42,037 nt of DNA from Psittacicella melopsittaci (GCF_003585925.1 NZ_NRJH01000054.1:1-42037); one strand, 5' to 3'. Shown: positions 32,939 to 42,003, counted from the stretch's first letter. Numbers and translations: made by a program. The notes: generated by a model from the letters alone, not told the origin.

Positions 32939-35236
32939 TTATCTTCTTCTTTTACGATTTCTTTGTGGGGTAGCAGGTGGATAATCTGCACGACCTGGGA
33001 ATCTTACATATCTTTCTTTAGGTTGAGCATTATCACTTACTTTTTGGTTGTGTAAAACAAAGTCTATACGTCTTTCATGTAAAGATATTTTATTTACGCG
33101 AATACGTAAACGATCTCTTAACTTAGTTTCATTTTTTAATTTGTTAAGTAATCTTTGATCTTCACCATTAAAGGATAAGAATCCGTCAATTTGATATTCA
33201 GGAATAGTTAGATATAGACCATTTTTAGTAATGGTAGAAACAATTACATCAAACTCTTTGCCCACATATCTTTGCATAAAACGGCACTTAATCCAATCTA
33301 AGAAGTCGTAACATGCTTTTTCTACTTTAAACTCTATGCCTGTACATCTTTCACAGAGTTGATCCATATGTTTAGCTGTGTATAAGAATGCCCCTTCAAC
33401 ATAACCTGTTACCTGTTGATCAGAGAAGATAATTGACTTAATTACACGGTGTAATAAAAGATCTGGGTAACGACGAATTGGACTAGTAAATTGAGCATAT
33501 CTTTCTAAAGCTAAACCAAAGTGACCGCGAGAGTCAGTTTCATATTCTGCCCGAGATAGAGAACGCAGCATTTGAGTATAAACTAGTTCTTTTTCACTCG
33601 GTAATTGATCAATAAGCTTGCCTAACTCTTGATAATCAACTGGTTTAGGGAAAGGTGGCATAGCAAAGTTAAAGTTAGCAAGATAATTATTTAAAGCATT
33701 AATTTTTTCTTGCGTTGGAATGCTATGGTTACGGTTTGGTGCAGGTACAGCATGATCATATACAAATGTAGCAGCTGCCACATTGGTAATAATCATTAGC
33801 TCTTCAATCAGCTTGTGAGCATCATGACGTTGTAAGAAGTACATTTCCGCAATAGTACCATCAGGATTGAATCTAAATTTTGGTTCTGAGGTTTCAATTG
33901 CTATAGCACCACGTTTTTCTCGAGCTTCAGTTAAAGCTTGGTATAGAGCAAATAAAGCTTGGAGATCTGTATTTAATTCAGGCGTAGAATTAGTTAAATC
34001 TTTAAAGCCTGAGTTAATGATTCCTTGCACTTGATTATAAGTGAAACGTTTTTTACTTATAATACATGCTTCATAAAACTCAAAATTCCCTAAATTCCCT
34101 TCTTGGTCAATGATCATTTCACATACTAAGGTAAAGCGTTTTACCTCAGGGTTAATTGAACATAAACCATTAGAAAGTTCTTCAGGTAGCATAGGTACTA
34201 CCTTGGTAGGGAAGTAAATTGAGGTCGAACGTGCTTCAGCACATCTACCTAAAGGTGTACCTTCACGCACATAGTAAGACACATCGGCAATGGCTACAAA
34301 TAAACGCCAACCTTGATTATCTTCTAGCTTTTGACAATAAACAGCATCATCAAAATCTCTTGCGTCTTCACCATCTATGGTAACAAAATTTAAGTGAGTT
34401 AAATCTTTACGAACATTTGTATCGTACTCAGGTACCTCGTCACCAAAACTTCGAGCTTGAGCTAAAACATCCTCGTCAAACTTAATTGGCAGATCAAACT
34501 TATCTAAGATCGAATCTATGGTATTTGTTATTTCAGAATCTGAATTAAAAATTCTATCTAAAACAAACTTACTGTCTACAACAGTAAAACCACCACGATC
34601 AGAAAAAGCAAAATCTCTAACGTGACGGATAATTCCTAAATACCCTTCTTTATTTTTAAACTCCTCAAGAGCTCTATCAGTTGCAGAAAGGTTAATTAAG
34701 TCTATATGCTCACCATTTGGAATATAAGCTACAAATGGAGCTTTTACACTTTTATTTGTATTACGACGTACATCACAAACTCTTCTATCATCGGCAATTT
34801 TACGTGGAATTACCACAAATCTACCTGATTCTGAATTATTTTGATTTAGGTTTGAGTAAAAAATGTCACCGTCAAAAATACAAAGCTTTTCTACAACATC
34901 TCGAGGGATAAAAATATCATCAAGACTCTTTTCTTTCTTAATAAATTTTATATCTACTTCAGACTCTGTAATTTCTCGAGCAAAAGCAACGCCTGTATGA
35001 GTTACGGTTAAGCGATATAATTTTAAAGGTCTTGGCGTACGATAAACATAATAACCAAAGTGACAAGAAAACAGCCAGTTTAGATTATTTAGCTCGGTAA
35101 TAACCTCATCTTGTGGGTAATCTTTAAACTCGGTAAAATTCAAGCATAAGTCTTGGTACAGCTCTTTTTCATCAGCAAATACACGAAACTTAAAAAATTC
35201 TCCCACACTTTTTTGATGTAATAAGTCAATCAACAT
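32939..35236 (-). CDS. rnr: Ribonuclease R
   Basis: RNase R is a processive 3'-5' exoribonuclease that degrades structured RNA. The 765-residue protein has N-terminal cold-shock-like domains, the RNB catalytic domain with its metal-binding motif TIDGEDARDFDDAV (residues about 285-298) and the segment ERYAQFTSPIRRYPDLLLHR near residue 585. An S1 domain (about 660-745) and a short basic, Arg-rich tail (QRNRKRRR) follow. The basic tail and overall length favour RNase R over RNase II. In E. coli rnr is co-transcribed with rlmB; here it is followed by rsuA. Confidence 0.94.
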   Translation of the reverse strand: MLIDLLHQKSVGEFFKFRVFADEKELYQDLCLNFTEFKDYPQDEVITELNNLNWLFSCHFGYYVYRTPRPLKLYRLTVTHTGVAFAREITESEVDIKFIKKEKSLDDIFIPRDVVEKLCIFDGDIFYSNLNQNNSESGRFVVIPRKIADDRRVCDVRRNTNKSVKAPFVAYIPNGEHIDLINLSATDRALEEFKNKEGYLGIIRHVRDFAFSDRGGFTVVDSKFVLDRIFNSDSEITNTIDSILDKFDLPIKFDEDVLAQARSFGDEVPEYDTNVRKDLTHLNFVTIDGEDARDFDDAVYCQKLEDNQGWRLFVAIADVSYYVREGTPLGRCAEARSTSIYFPTKVVPMLPEELSNGLCSINPEVKRFTLVCEMIIDQEGNLGNFEFYEACIISKKRFTYNQVQGIINSGFKDLTNSTPELNTDLQALFALYQALTEAREKRGAIAIETSEPKFRFNPDGTIAEMYFLQRHDAHKLIEELMIITNVAAATFVYDHAVPAPNRNHSIPTQEKINALNNYLANFNFAMPPFPKPVDYQELGKLIDQLPSEKELVYTQMLRSLSRAEYETDSRGHFGLALERYAQFTSPIRRYPDLLLHRVIKSIIFSDQQVTGYVEGAFLYTAKHMDQLCERCTGIEFKVEKACYDFLDWIKCRFMQRYVGKEFDVIVSTITKNGLYLTIPEYQIDGFLSFNGEDQRLLNKLKNETKLRDRLRIRVNKISLHERRIDFVLHNQKVSDNAQPKERYVRFPGRADYPPATPQRNRKRRR

Positions 35237-35244
35237 TAAGATAG

Positions 35245-35261
35245 ATATCTAATTTAGATAT
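35245..35261. repeat. 17-bp palindrome upstream of rnr
   Basis: ATATCTAA and TTAGATAT flank a single T, 9 bases upstream of the rnr start codon. It could fold near the ribosome binding site or bind a regulator; function unknown. Confidence 0.4.
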
Positions 35262-35268
35262 AAGAAAA

Positions 35269-35289
35269 GCTAACCTCACCGAGATTAGC
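35269..35289 (-). terminator. Terminator after the 134-residue orphan gene
   Basis: On the - strand GCTAATCTC pairs with GAGGTTAGC (one mismatch) and is followed by TTTTCTTAT. It separates the orphan gene from rnr. Confidence 0.75.
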
Positions 35290-35332
35290 CATCTTACAAA
35301 TTACTATTTATCTGTTACGTAAGTAACTATCT

Positions 35333-35737
35333 TTACTTATTTAAATGTTCACGTTCATAATAACGTCTTAATGGCGTATCAGGATCATGTGTAAGATAGT
35401 TTACTTTAGTGTTTATGTTGTAGGTAAAAACTTTTAGTTGTTTTATTCTATCATAATAAACACTGCGAACAGCCCCATCTGAGTCAACAATTATTGTACT
35501 TGGCTCATACCACTTTTCTAAATCTTTAGACGCTAAGCCATCAATTTTCTCTAACTCAAAAGTATTTTCAGCTTGGGTTTGGCTTTTATACTTTTTGAGA
35601 ATTTCTATACGATCTTTTTTGCGTATCGAAAGTCTAGCGACTAAAACTTCTAAGTAGTTCTCAGCCAACGAAATTGGATCAGGTAAATTGTTTTTGCGCT
35701 TTTTGCGACGTTTAGATCTTGTTTCGTATTCAGACAT
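35333..35737 (-). CDS. Hypothetical protein with basic N-terminus
   Basis: A 134-residue soluble protein with no recognised family. The first 17 residues are strongly basic (RSKRRKKRKNN), which suggests contact with nucleic acid or acidic partners. A predicted helix with RLSIRKKDRIEILKKYKSQ follows, then a probable beta-rich part (PSTIIVDSDGAVRSVYYDR, KVFTYNINTKVNYL). It is transcribed alone between two terminators, upstream of rnr. It is supported by an ordinary codon pattern and a hairpin after the stop. Function unknown. Confidence 0.6.
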   Translation of the reverse strand: MSEYETRSKRRKKRKNNLPDPISLAENYLEVLVARLSIRKKDRIEILKKYKSQTQAENTFELEKIDGLASKDLEKWYEPSTIIVDSDGAVRSVYYDRIKQLKVFTYNINTKVNYLTHDPDTPLRRYYEREHLNK

Positions 35738-35911
35738 TTTGGGTATTAACTAATTGTATTATTAGTCGAAACAACTAAAAACTACGAAAACTTCAATAAT
35801 TTTATGAACTTAGATATTATGGCTAATATCCAGTATCCCCCTTAGATTATATCAAAATTTATGAAAAAAATTAATTATTTTTACAGTTTACTGGGGGTTA
35901 AACATAAAAAA

Positions 35912-35936
35912 AACACTCCACTATAAGTAGAGTGTT
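35912..35936 (-). terminator. Terminator of the iron transporter operon
   Basis: On the - strand AACACTCTAC pairs with GTGGAGTGTT (one T-G pair, loop TTATA), followed by a run of T. It lies 10 bases beyond the ATPase gene stop. Confidence 0.88.
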
Positions 35937-35946
35937 GCATTTATAT

Positions 35947-36714
35947 CTAGTATGCTATAAAGCATGGTTTTTGCGAAATTACACATTTTTCTACAATTCC
36001 ATTTAATTTGAAATTGTCTTTGAGCATAACTTCGTCAACAATTTGTTCAGGAGTACCATGACAAGCTAGTTTATGGTCAGCAAAAACGTACAGATAATCA
36101 CAATATCTAAACGCTTGGTTTAAATCATGGATTACCATTATTACCGTTTTATTAAGTTCTTTAAGCTTGTTAATAATACTCATTAGCTCAAGTTGATTAT
36201 ATAAATCTAAATAAGTTGTTGGCTCATCAAGAAGAACATAATCTGTATCTTGAGCAATTGCCATGGCAATACAAACACATTGTCTTTGTCCGCCAGACAA
36301 CTCACTAAACTGTTTATTTTGTAAATGGCTAATATTTGTAAGCTCTAAAGCAAATTCAATTCTTTCTTTATCTTCATCGCTTAAACGACCAAATAAACCA
36401 AGGTATGGGGTACGTCCAAAAGCAACAAAATCATATACGGTAATCCCATGGATTACTTCATGATATTGAGGTAAAAAAGCAATTTTCTTTGCTAAAGTCT
36501 TACTTGTATAGGAGCTAATATCCTTCCCATCTATAATAATATTCCCTTCGAGAGGTTTTTGAATATTAGCTAGGGTTTTTAATAGTGTAGATTTACCACA
36601 ACCATTTACACCAAGAAGCGCAATAATTTGGTTTTCTGGTAAAGTAAAATCTAAATTATTAAGTACTCTTTTACCACTATAACCCACAGATAAAGAATTA
36701 ACTTGTATCGTCAT
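35947..36714 (-). CDS. Iron-chelate ABC transporter, ATP-binding subunit (FecE/FepC family)
   Basis: ATPase of an importer for ferric chelates, haem or cobalamin. All ABC motifs are intact: Walker A GVNGCGKST (residues about 35-43), Q-loop FLPQYHEV, signature LSGGQRQ, Walker B YVLLDEPT, D-loop TYLDL and the switch histidine in VIMVIHDLNQAFRYCD. The length is 255 residues. It is the last gene of a three-gene operon with the two permeases (two-base gap). The exact ligand cannot be told from the ATPase. Confidence 0.94.
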   Translation of the reverse strand: MTIQVNSLSVGYSGKRVLNNLDFTLPENQIIALLGVNGCGKSTLLKTLANIQKPLEGNIIIDGKDISSYTSKTLAKKIAFLPQYHEVIHGITVYDFVAFGRTPYLGLFGRLSDEDKERIEFALELTNISHLQNKQFSELSGGQRQCVCIAMAIAQDTDYVLLDEPTTYLDLYNQLELMSIINKLKELNKTVIMVIHDLNQAFRYCDYLYVFADHKLACHGTPEQIVDEVMLKDNFKLNGIVEKCVISQKPCFIAY

Positions 36715-36716
36715 TA

Positions 36717-37754
36717 TTAGCTACGCTTTTTAATTAATAAGTAGAAGAAATAAGGAGCACCTATTACTGAAGTTAACACCCCAGTTGGGAACTCTACAGG
36801 TGGTTTAATTGTACGAGCAAGTATATCTGCGCTCTGTAACAAGATTGCCCCGATTAAGGCTGCTCCAAAAATTAAGAAGACATGTTTATTACCAAACATT
36901 CTTCTGGCAATATGCGGAGCAATTAAACCTAAGAAAGCAATAGGTCCAGTTATGGAAACAGAGATAGAACTAATGATAGTAGCAAGTAATAAAATAATTA
37001 GACGCCACTTTTGTACGTTATAACCTAAGTTTCTAACTTTAGCACCTCGAAGTGGAAATATATCAAGTACCTTACAAGTAATAAGAGACAAGATACAAAA
37101 GAAGACTAACCATGGCACATAGTAATAAATTTGCGTCCAAGTTCTTCCCCATAAAGACCCAGTTAACCAAACTAAAGTTGAGCTTATTTCAATTTTAAAA
37201 CTCAAAAGAATAAAGTTGGTAATGCTACCATATAAAGTAGCTAGGGCTACACCTATAATTACAATATTTGTCACTGATGTTTTAGATCTTACTATTCCCC
37301 AAATAAAGAGAAAACTAAGAATTCCACCAACTAAGGCAAATAAAGGTAAAGCATAGGTAGAAGCTACGGGAAAGATTAAAATCGCTATTACTGAGAATAA
37401 GCCCGCACAGTTATTAATTCCTAAAGTTTCACCAGATGCTAAGTCGTTATTTAAAACACTTTGGATTAGTAAACCAGAGATTGCAAACCCCATGCCGACA
37501 AAGATGGCACAGATAGATCTTGGTAAACGATAATCATAAATTGCAAAATAGTCTACTGAATCAGGAGTTCTAAGCGTTTCAAAAATATAACCTAAGCTAT
37601 AGGTTTTAGTTCCATATGCTACTGAAGCATAAAAAAGTAAAATACTAATTAAAGCTAGAACCGCTAAGGTGTATAACTTTTTATTCCTAAACTTTTTTCG
37701 CTCAGCTAGATATGCTTGACTTAGATCTACTTGCTGATTTTGTTCTAATTGCAT
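36717..37754 (-). CDS. Iron-chelate ABC transporter permease 2 (FecCD family)
   Basis: A polytopic permease of the FecCD/BtuC family, with about nine to ten membrane segments. Family blocks are YRLPRSICAIFVGMGFAISGLLIQSVLNNDLASGETLGINNCA (start of the core), the coupling region near WRLIILLLATIISSISVSITGPIAFLGLIAPHIARRMFG, and the C-terminal LARTIKPPVEFPTGVLTSVIGAPYFFYLL. A longer frame starts at 37796, inside the upstream permease; the ATG at 37754, one base after that gene's stop, is the likelier start (345 residues). It pairs with the next permease to form the channel. Confidence 0.92.
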   Translation of the reverse strand: MQLEQNQQVDLSQAYLAERKKFRNKKLYTLAVLALISILLFYASVAYGTKTYSLGYIFETLRTPDSVDYFAIYDYRLPRSICAIFVGMGFAISGLLIQSVLNNDLASGETLGINNCAGLFSVIAILIFPVASTYALPLFALVGGILSFLFIWGIVRSKTSVTNIVIIGVALATLYGSITNFILLSFKIEISSTLVWLTGSLWGRTWTQIYYYVPWLVFFCILSLITCKVLDIFPLRGAKVRNLGYNVQKWRLIILLLATIISSISVSITGPIAFLGLIAPHIARRMFGNKHVFLIFGAALIGAILLQSADILARTIKPPVEFPTGVLTSVIGAPYFFYLLIKKRS

Positions 37755-37755
37755 G

Positions 37756-38739
37756 TTAAATCTTACGTATAGCGATGTAAAGGAAATAAGGAGCACCGAT
37801 TAGGGCAACAATTAAGCCTGCTGGAATTTCCGCGGGATAGAATATCGCACGGCTAATAGTATCTGACGCTAAAGTTAAGATACCACCAACAAGAATTGAA
37901 GCAAATATTTTCTTACGGTTATCAACTCCAACTAAGTAGGTTGCAATATGAGGAGAAAGTAGACCAACAAAGCCAATAGTACCAACAATACTTACTGATG
38001 AAGCGGTAAGTAATAAGGCTAATACACAGATTACTACTTTTAAAGTTGTTAAGTTTAAACCTAATGATTTAATACTATCATCGTTTAAAAGTAAAACATT
38101 GAGCTTATGCGATAATAAAATTACGATTAAAACACAAGGAAGTGAAAAAACTAAATTATTAACTACACTATTCCATTGTGTATTATCAAATGACCCTGCA
38201 ATCCAGCTTAAAATTGACAATGCTCTATCATCATTAAAAATTATAATAATTCTAGAAATACTCATTAATAAGAGTGATACGGTGATCCCCGCTAGAATTA
38301 GCTTATTTTTATTGAAGCCACGCGGACTATAACTGATAGTCATTACAATTAACCAAGCTAGCACTCCCCCGACTGCAGCCCCTATGGTCACGTTTACACG
38401 AGAAAGAATTTCAAAAGCTCCAGTGGAAATAAGCACCATAGCTAAAATACAACCTGAGTTAATCCCCAAAATTGTCGGTGAAGCAATTGGATTTTTTACA
38501 AGAGTTTGTAAGAGCAACCCTGCCACACTTAAAGCCATACCTGCTAAAATACACATAACGCTTCGCGGTAAACGCACGCTATACAAAATTATTCCATCTA
38601 TGCCACTTGTATTTGGATTTAGAATCGCATTAAAGAAATTACTAAAATCCAACTTAAAGGGGTAGAATAAATATAAGCTAGCAACAAAACAAAATACATA
38701 AAGTAAGATTAAGGAAGTAAAAGTTACTTTATTATTCAT
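37756..38739 (-). CDS. Iron-chelate ABC transporter permease 1 (FecCD family)
   Basis: A 327-residue FecCD-family permease and the first gene of the operon. Core blocks are VRLPRSVMCILAGMALSVAGLLLQTLVKNPIASPTILGINSG, VSIVGTIGFVGLLSPHIATYLVG and the C-terminal SRAIFYPAEIPAGLIVALIGAPYFLYI. It is homologous to the following permease and the two should form a heterodimeric channel. No substrate-binding protein gene is present beside it within the window. A Fur-box-like palindrome lies 69 bases upstream of its start. Confidence 0.93.
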   Translation of the reverse strand: MNNKVTFTSLILLYVFCFVASLYLFYPFKLDFSNFFNAILNPNTSGIDGIILYSVRLPRSVMCILAGMALSVAGLLLQTLVKNPIASPTILGINSGCILAMVLISTGAFEILSRVNVTIGAAVGGVLAWLIVMTISYSPRGFNKNKLILAGITVSLLLMSISRIIIIFNDDRALSILSWIAGSFDNTQWNSVVNNLVFSLPCVLIVILLSHKLNVLLLNDDSIKSLGLNLTTLKVVICVLALLLTASSVSIVGTIGFVGLLSPHIATYLVGVDNRKKIFASILVGGILTLASDTISRAIFYPAEIPAGLIVALIGAPYFLYIAIRKI

Positions 38740-38807
38740 ATTAAAGTTAAACTATTTAAAAGGAAATTAAACAATTTTCACCAAAAGGGTATAAAATAAA
38801 GTTTTGG

Positions 38808-38826
38808 GCAAATGATATTAATTTGC
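38808..38826. promoter_or_regulatory. Fur-box-like palindrome upstream of the iron transporter
   Basis: GCAAATGATATTAATTTGC is a 19-bp near-perfect palindrome that matches the classical Fur box GATAATGATAATCATTATC at 13 of 19 positions. It lies in the divergent spacer between the transporter (-) and bioA (+). A fur gene is encoded at 28686. Confidence 0.55.
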
Positions 38827-38909
38827 ATTTAAACAATCACTAATTATACAACAAACAAAATAATATTTATTAAAATTTTCCTTATATTAAGAAATTTAGA
38901 TACGATCTC

Positions 38910-40295
38910 ATGAACATCAAATACGACTTGCATAATATTCATGCTTATGACGCTCCATACAATGATAAAAATCTTTTCATTGAGCGTGCCCAAGGAGTAT
39001 ATATGTATGATAAAAACAATACTCCTTATTTAGATGCAATTTCTTCATGGTGGTCAACCTCTTTTGGTCATGCTAATCCAAAAATCTCTCAAGCTATAGT
39101 TAACCAAGCCCAAAAGCTTCCCCATGTTATGTTCGCTGGTTTAACGCATGAACCTGCTTTAAAGCTAACTGAAAGCTTAATAAACCTCCTAGGCGACAAT
39201 TTTGATCAATACTTTTATTCAGATTCAGGATCTGTTGCCGTAGAGGTTGCTCTAAAAATTGCGGTTCAGTACCAAGTTGTGCAAGGTAAAAAGGAACGCC
39301 GTAAATTCTTAGCTTTAGCAAATGGCTATCATGGCGATACTTGGAAAACTATGATGGTATCAGAACCAGATGGTTATCTACATCAAGTTTTTAGTGATAA
39401 AAATACTAGTGGAACTTATTTTCTACCCGTACCAGAAAAATTAGATTTCAATTCCCATGTTTTAAACCCAGATGGAAGTTTTACCTCCTTAAGTGATGAA
39501 GAGTTTTATAATTCTCCATTTGGACAAAAGCTTGTTAAATATCTTGCAGAACACGAGCATGAAATTGCTGCTTTAATATGTGAACCTATGATTCAAGGTG
39601 CTGGTGGCTTTTACTTCTACGATCTAAGATATATAAACAAAGCGATTGAATTATGTCATGCTCACGATATTCTAGTAATCTTTGATGAAATAGCAACAGG
39701 TTTTGGCAGAACTAGTAAAGATTTTGCTTTTGAAACTATAAGTAACTCCCCAGATATTATTACTTTAGGTAAGGTGCTTACTGGAGGGCATATAGGTTTA
39801 GGAGTTACAGGATTTAGTAAAAATATTGCTCAAGTAATTAAAGATAATCCACCCTATGCCTTTTTACACGGTCCAACCTTTATGGGTAACCCTATAGCTA
39901 CAGCCGCAGCTCGAGCAGCTGTTGACTTTTATTGGCAGCACTACTCTCATAAAAATCCTAAAGCTCAAGCTATTCAAGATATCTTTTACCCAAGTTATGC
40001 AAATTTAAAAGCAAAACTAAAAGAATTAAAGCGAGAAGATATAAAAAATATAAGATACCTTGGTCCAATATTTTGTCTCGAATTCAAGCAAACGCTTAAT
40101 AAAAAAGAAGTACAGGATTACTTTATTGAGCATAATATCTGGCTCCGTCCATTTGGCAATATCCTTTATATTATGCCCCCTTATATCATTACCCAAGAGC
40201 AACTAACTACACTTTGTGAGCGAATTTATGATTTTGTAGCCAATACAAACTCAAGCACCAATCAAAAAGTAGTTAGTCAGGACAACTTTGTTTAA
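38910..40295 (+). CDS. bioA: Adenosylmethionine-8-amino-7-oxononanoate aminotransferase
   Basis: BioA transfers the amino group of SAM to KAPA, giving DAPA in biotin synthesis. The 461-residue class III aminotransferase has the BioA-type substrate motif SSWWSTSFGHANP, the PLP phosphate region YSDSGSVAVEVALKIA, the Asp motif LVIFDEIATGFGRT and the PLP lysine (Lys288) in LGKVLTGGHIGLG. HGPTFMGNPIATAAA is also typical. It is divergent from the iron transporter and separated from bioF by three bases, so bioA and bioF form an operon. Confidence 0.95.
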   Translation: MNIKYDLHNIHAYDAPYNDKNLFIERAQGVYMYDKNNTPYLDAISSWWSTSFGHANPKISQAIVNQAQKLPHVMFAGLTHEPALKLTESLINLLGDNFDQYFYSDSGSVAVEVALKIAVQYQVVQGKKERRKFLALANGYHGDTWKTMMVSEPDGYLHQVFSDKNTSGTYFLPVPEKLDFNSHVLNPDGSFTSLSDEEFYNSPFGQKLVKYLAEHEHEIAALICEPMIQGAGGFYFYDLRYINKAIELCHAHDILVIFDEIATGFGRTSKDFAFETISNSPDIITLGKVLTGGHIGLGVTGFSKNIAQVIKDNPPYAFLHGPTFMGNPIATAAARAAVDFYWQHYSHKNPKAQAIQDIFYPSYANLKAKLKELKREDIKNIRYLGPIFCLEFKQTLNKKEVQDYFIEHNIWLRPFGNILYIMPPYIITQEQLTTLCERIYDFVANTNSSTNQKVVSQDNFV

Positions 40296-40298
40296 CTT

Positions 40299-41597
40299 AT
40301 GCAATTATTAAATGAACAAGTAGCTTTATACTTAGAGCGCTTAAAGCAAGAGAATAATTTACGCGCTTTACGAAAGTACTCTAGTAAAGAACAATATCTT
40401 CTTGATCTGAGCTCTAATGATTATCTCAACCTTAGTAAAACCCCTTGGCAACAAGTATGTGAGCTAGGGATTGAACAAAGTAATGATAAGCTCGGAGCTT
40501 TAGTGCAAGAGTTTCTTGCTGATAAAACAGAATATAGACTCCCTTGCGGTTCTACTGGTTCGCGCTTATTATCAGGTGATAATACCTGGATCGAAAAAAT
40601 TGAGGACATTATCGGCGGGGAATTAGAAGCCTACGACAAACAGGCGTTATTCTATAACTCAGGTTATCATGCGAATATGGGAATAGTTCCCGCTCTAGCT
40701 AAAATAAACCCAGAAAGTACATATGTCCTTATGGATAAACTTATTCATGCTTCGCTTATTGACGGCGTTTTACTTTCTGGAGTAAAATTATCACGCTTTT
40801 CGCATAATAATTTACAAGACCTAGAAAATAAACTCATTAAAGCAGTAGACAAGGGTTTTGCAAACATTATTATTTGTTTAGAGTCCATTTACTCTATGGA
40901 CGGAGATAACTTAGATCAAAGTGAGTTTGAAGCTCTGGTAGCATTAAAAGCTAAATATTCGAATCAGGCTAATATTATTCTTTACGTTGATGAAGCCCAT
41001 GCAGTTGGTTTATTCGGTGAGCATGCTTTGGGTTTAGTAGATAAGTTTAAAGTTATAAAAGAGATTGATATTATAGTTTGCCCATTGGGTAAGGCTACTA
41101 ATTCATCAGGAGCTTTAGTTTTAACTAACCAGATTCTGCGAGAATTTTTAATTAACACCTCACGACCTTTAATTTACTCTACAGCCTTAGGGGCTGAGAC
41201 AATTTTAGCAACTGCATTAAATTTTAGTTATGCAAGAAATAAACTAGTCAAAGAAAAGGTAACTAAGTTATTAAATCTTGCCGATGATTTCCGTCAGCAT
41301 CTTTGCGCTTGCCTAAAAGAAAAATATCCAGATTTAGATGCTCTTGCATTAGTTTATGGCAATAACCAAATTATTTCTTTTGTTGTCGGAAGTAATGATA
41401 ATGTACTTTATGCGAGTAAAGCTCTGAGAGAAAAAGGAGTTCTGGTAGGAGCGATTAAGTCGCCAACTGTACCTAAGCATAAGGAAAGACTGAGATTATG
41501 TTTAAATACATCCTTAGTGGATAAGGCTGAGTTATACCAATTTCTCAAGCAAACTTTTAAAGATTTAATCAACGATAGTAATCTCAAATTAGGTTAA
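40299..41597 (+). CDS. bioF: 8-amino-7-oxononanoate synthase
   Basis: BioF condenses pimeloyl-ACP (or pimeloyl-CoA) with L-alanine to give KAPA, the substrate of BioA. It is a PLP enzyme of the alpha-oxoamine synthase family: LDLSSNDYLNL at the N-terminus, CGSTGSRLLSGD, YNSGYHANMG, YVDEAHAVGLFG and the PLP lysine (Lys265) in CPLGKATNSSGALVL. At 432 residues it is somewhat longer than the E. coli enzyme (384). It lies three bases after bioA and is followed by a terminator; bioC, bioD and bioB are not in the window. Confidence 0.95.
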   Translation: MQLLNEQVALYLERLKQENNLRALRKYSSKEQYLLDLSSNDYLNLSKTPWQQVCELGIEQSNDKLGALVQEFLADKTEYRLPCGSTGSRLLSGDNTWIEKIEDIIGGELEAYDKQALFYNSGYHANMGIVPALAKINPESTYVLMDKLIHASLIDGVLLSGVKLSRFSHNNLQDLENKLIKAVDKGFANIIICLESIYSMDGDNLDQSEFEALVALKAKYSNQANIILYVDEAHAVGLFGEHALGLVDKFKVIKEIDIIVCPLGKATNSSGALVLTNQILREFLINTSRPLIYSTALGAETILATALNFSYARNKLVKEKVTKLLNLADDFRQHLCACLKEKYPDLDALALVYGNNQIISFVVGSNDNVLYASKALREKGVLVGAIKSPTVPKHKERLRLCLNTSLVDKAELYQFLKQTFKDLINDSNLKLG

Positions 41598-41621
41598 AGT
41601 AAAATTTTTAAGGTAGAAATA

Positions 41622-41651
41622 AGGGAGAAGCTGATATAAGAGCTTCTCCCT
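41622..41651 (+). terminator. Rho-independent terminator after bioF
   Basis: A perfect 11-bp stem (AGGGAGAAGCT / AGCTTCTCCCT) with an 8-base loop, followed by ATTTTT. It ends the bioA-bioF operon. Confidence 0.9.
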
Positions 41652-41662
41652 ATTTTTGCCAC

Positions 41663-41683
41663 ATTTGTTACAATGTAACAAAT
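41663..41683. promoter_or_regulatory. Operator-like palindrome, copy 1
   Basis: GTTACAATGTAAC at 41667-41679 extends to a perfect 21-bp palindrome with arms ATTTGTTACA and TGTAACAAAT about a central A. Confidence 0.6.
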
Positions 41684-41799
41684 ATAAGTAACAATATTTT
41701 GCAATAAAATTAGCTTTAATAATGAATCTATCCCATGCTAAAAATAAGACAAGCACCAAGACTGCAAATGCATTATACTCTAAATCCTCTCACTCAAAT

Positions 41800-41812
41800 G
41801 TTACAATGTAAC
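41800..41812. promoter_or_regulatory. Operator-like palindrome, copy 2
   Basis: An exact GTTACAATGTAAC, preceded by AAAT as in many dyad operators; 133 bases downstream of copy 1. Confidence 0.6.
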
Positions 41813-41889
41813 TATAAAAAATATTCCCACAACAGCAAATATTTATAATATAATTATAAGGAAGAGATAAAAGTAATTATAAAGTTTAA

Positions 41890-41902
41890 GTTACAATGTA
41901 AT
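41890..41902. promoter_or_regulatory. Operator-like palindrome, copy 3
   Basis: GTTACAATGTAAT, one mismatch to the other copies; 90 bases downstream of copy 2. Confidence 0.55.
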
Positions 41903-41990
41903 ATAACTTTAAAATAATAAATTATTTTTCTATCTAATCAAGTGAACTAATATAAGTTTTCCTTAACCTTTAAAAGTAAAAGTTACTTTT

Positions 41991-42003
41991 GTTACCCTGT
42001 CAC
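41991..42003. promoter_or_regulatory. Operator-like palindrome, weak copy 4
   Basis: GTTACCCTGTCAC matches 10 of 13 positions of the repeated palindrome, 101 bases after copy 3 and close to the presumed gene start. Confidence 0.3.

Noticed and set aside
38384..38665. Open frame on the + strand opposite the first iron permease
   Set aside because: It is the complement of a conserved permease gene and has no recognisable product.
38740..38909. BirA operator in front of bioA
   Set aside because: No TTGTAAACC/GGTTTACAA-type dyad is present in the spacer.
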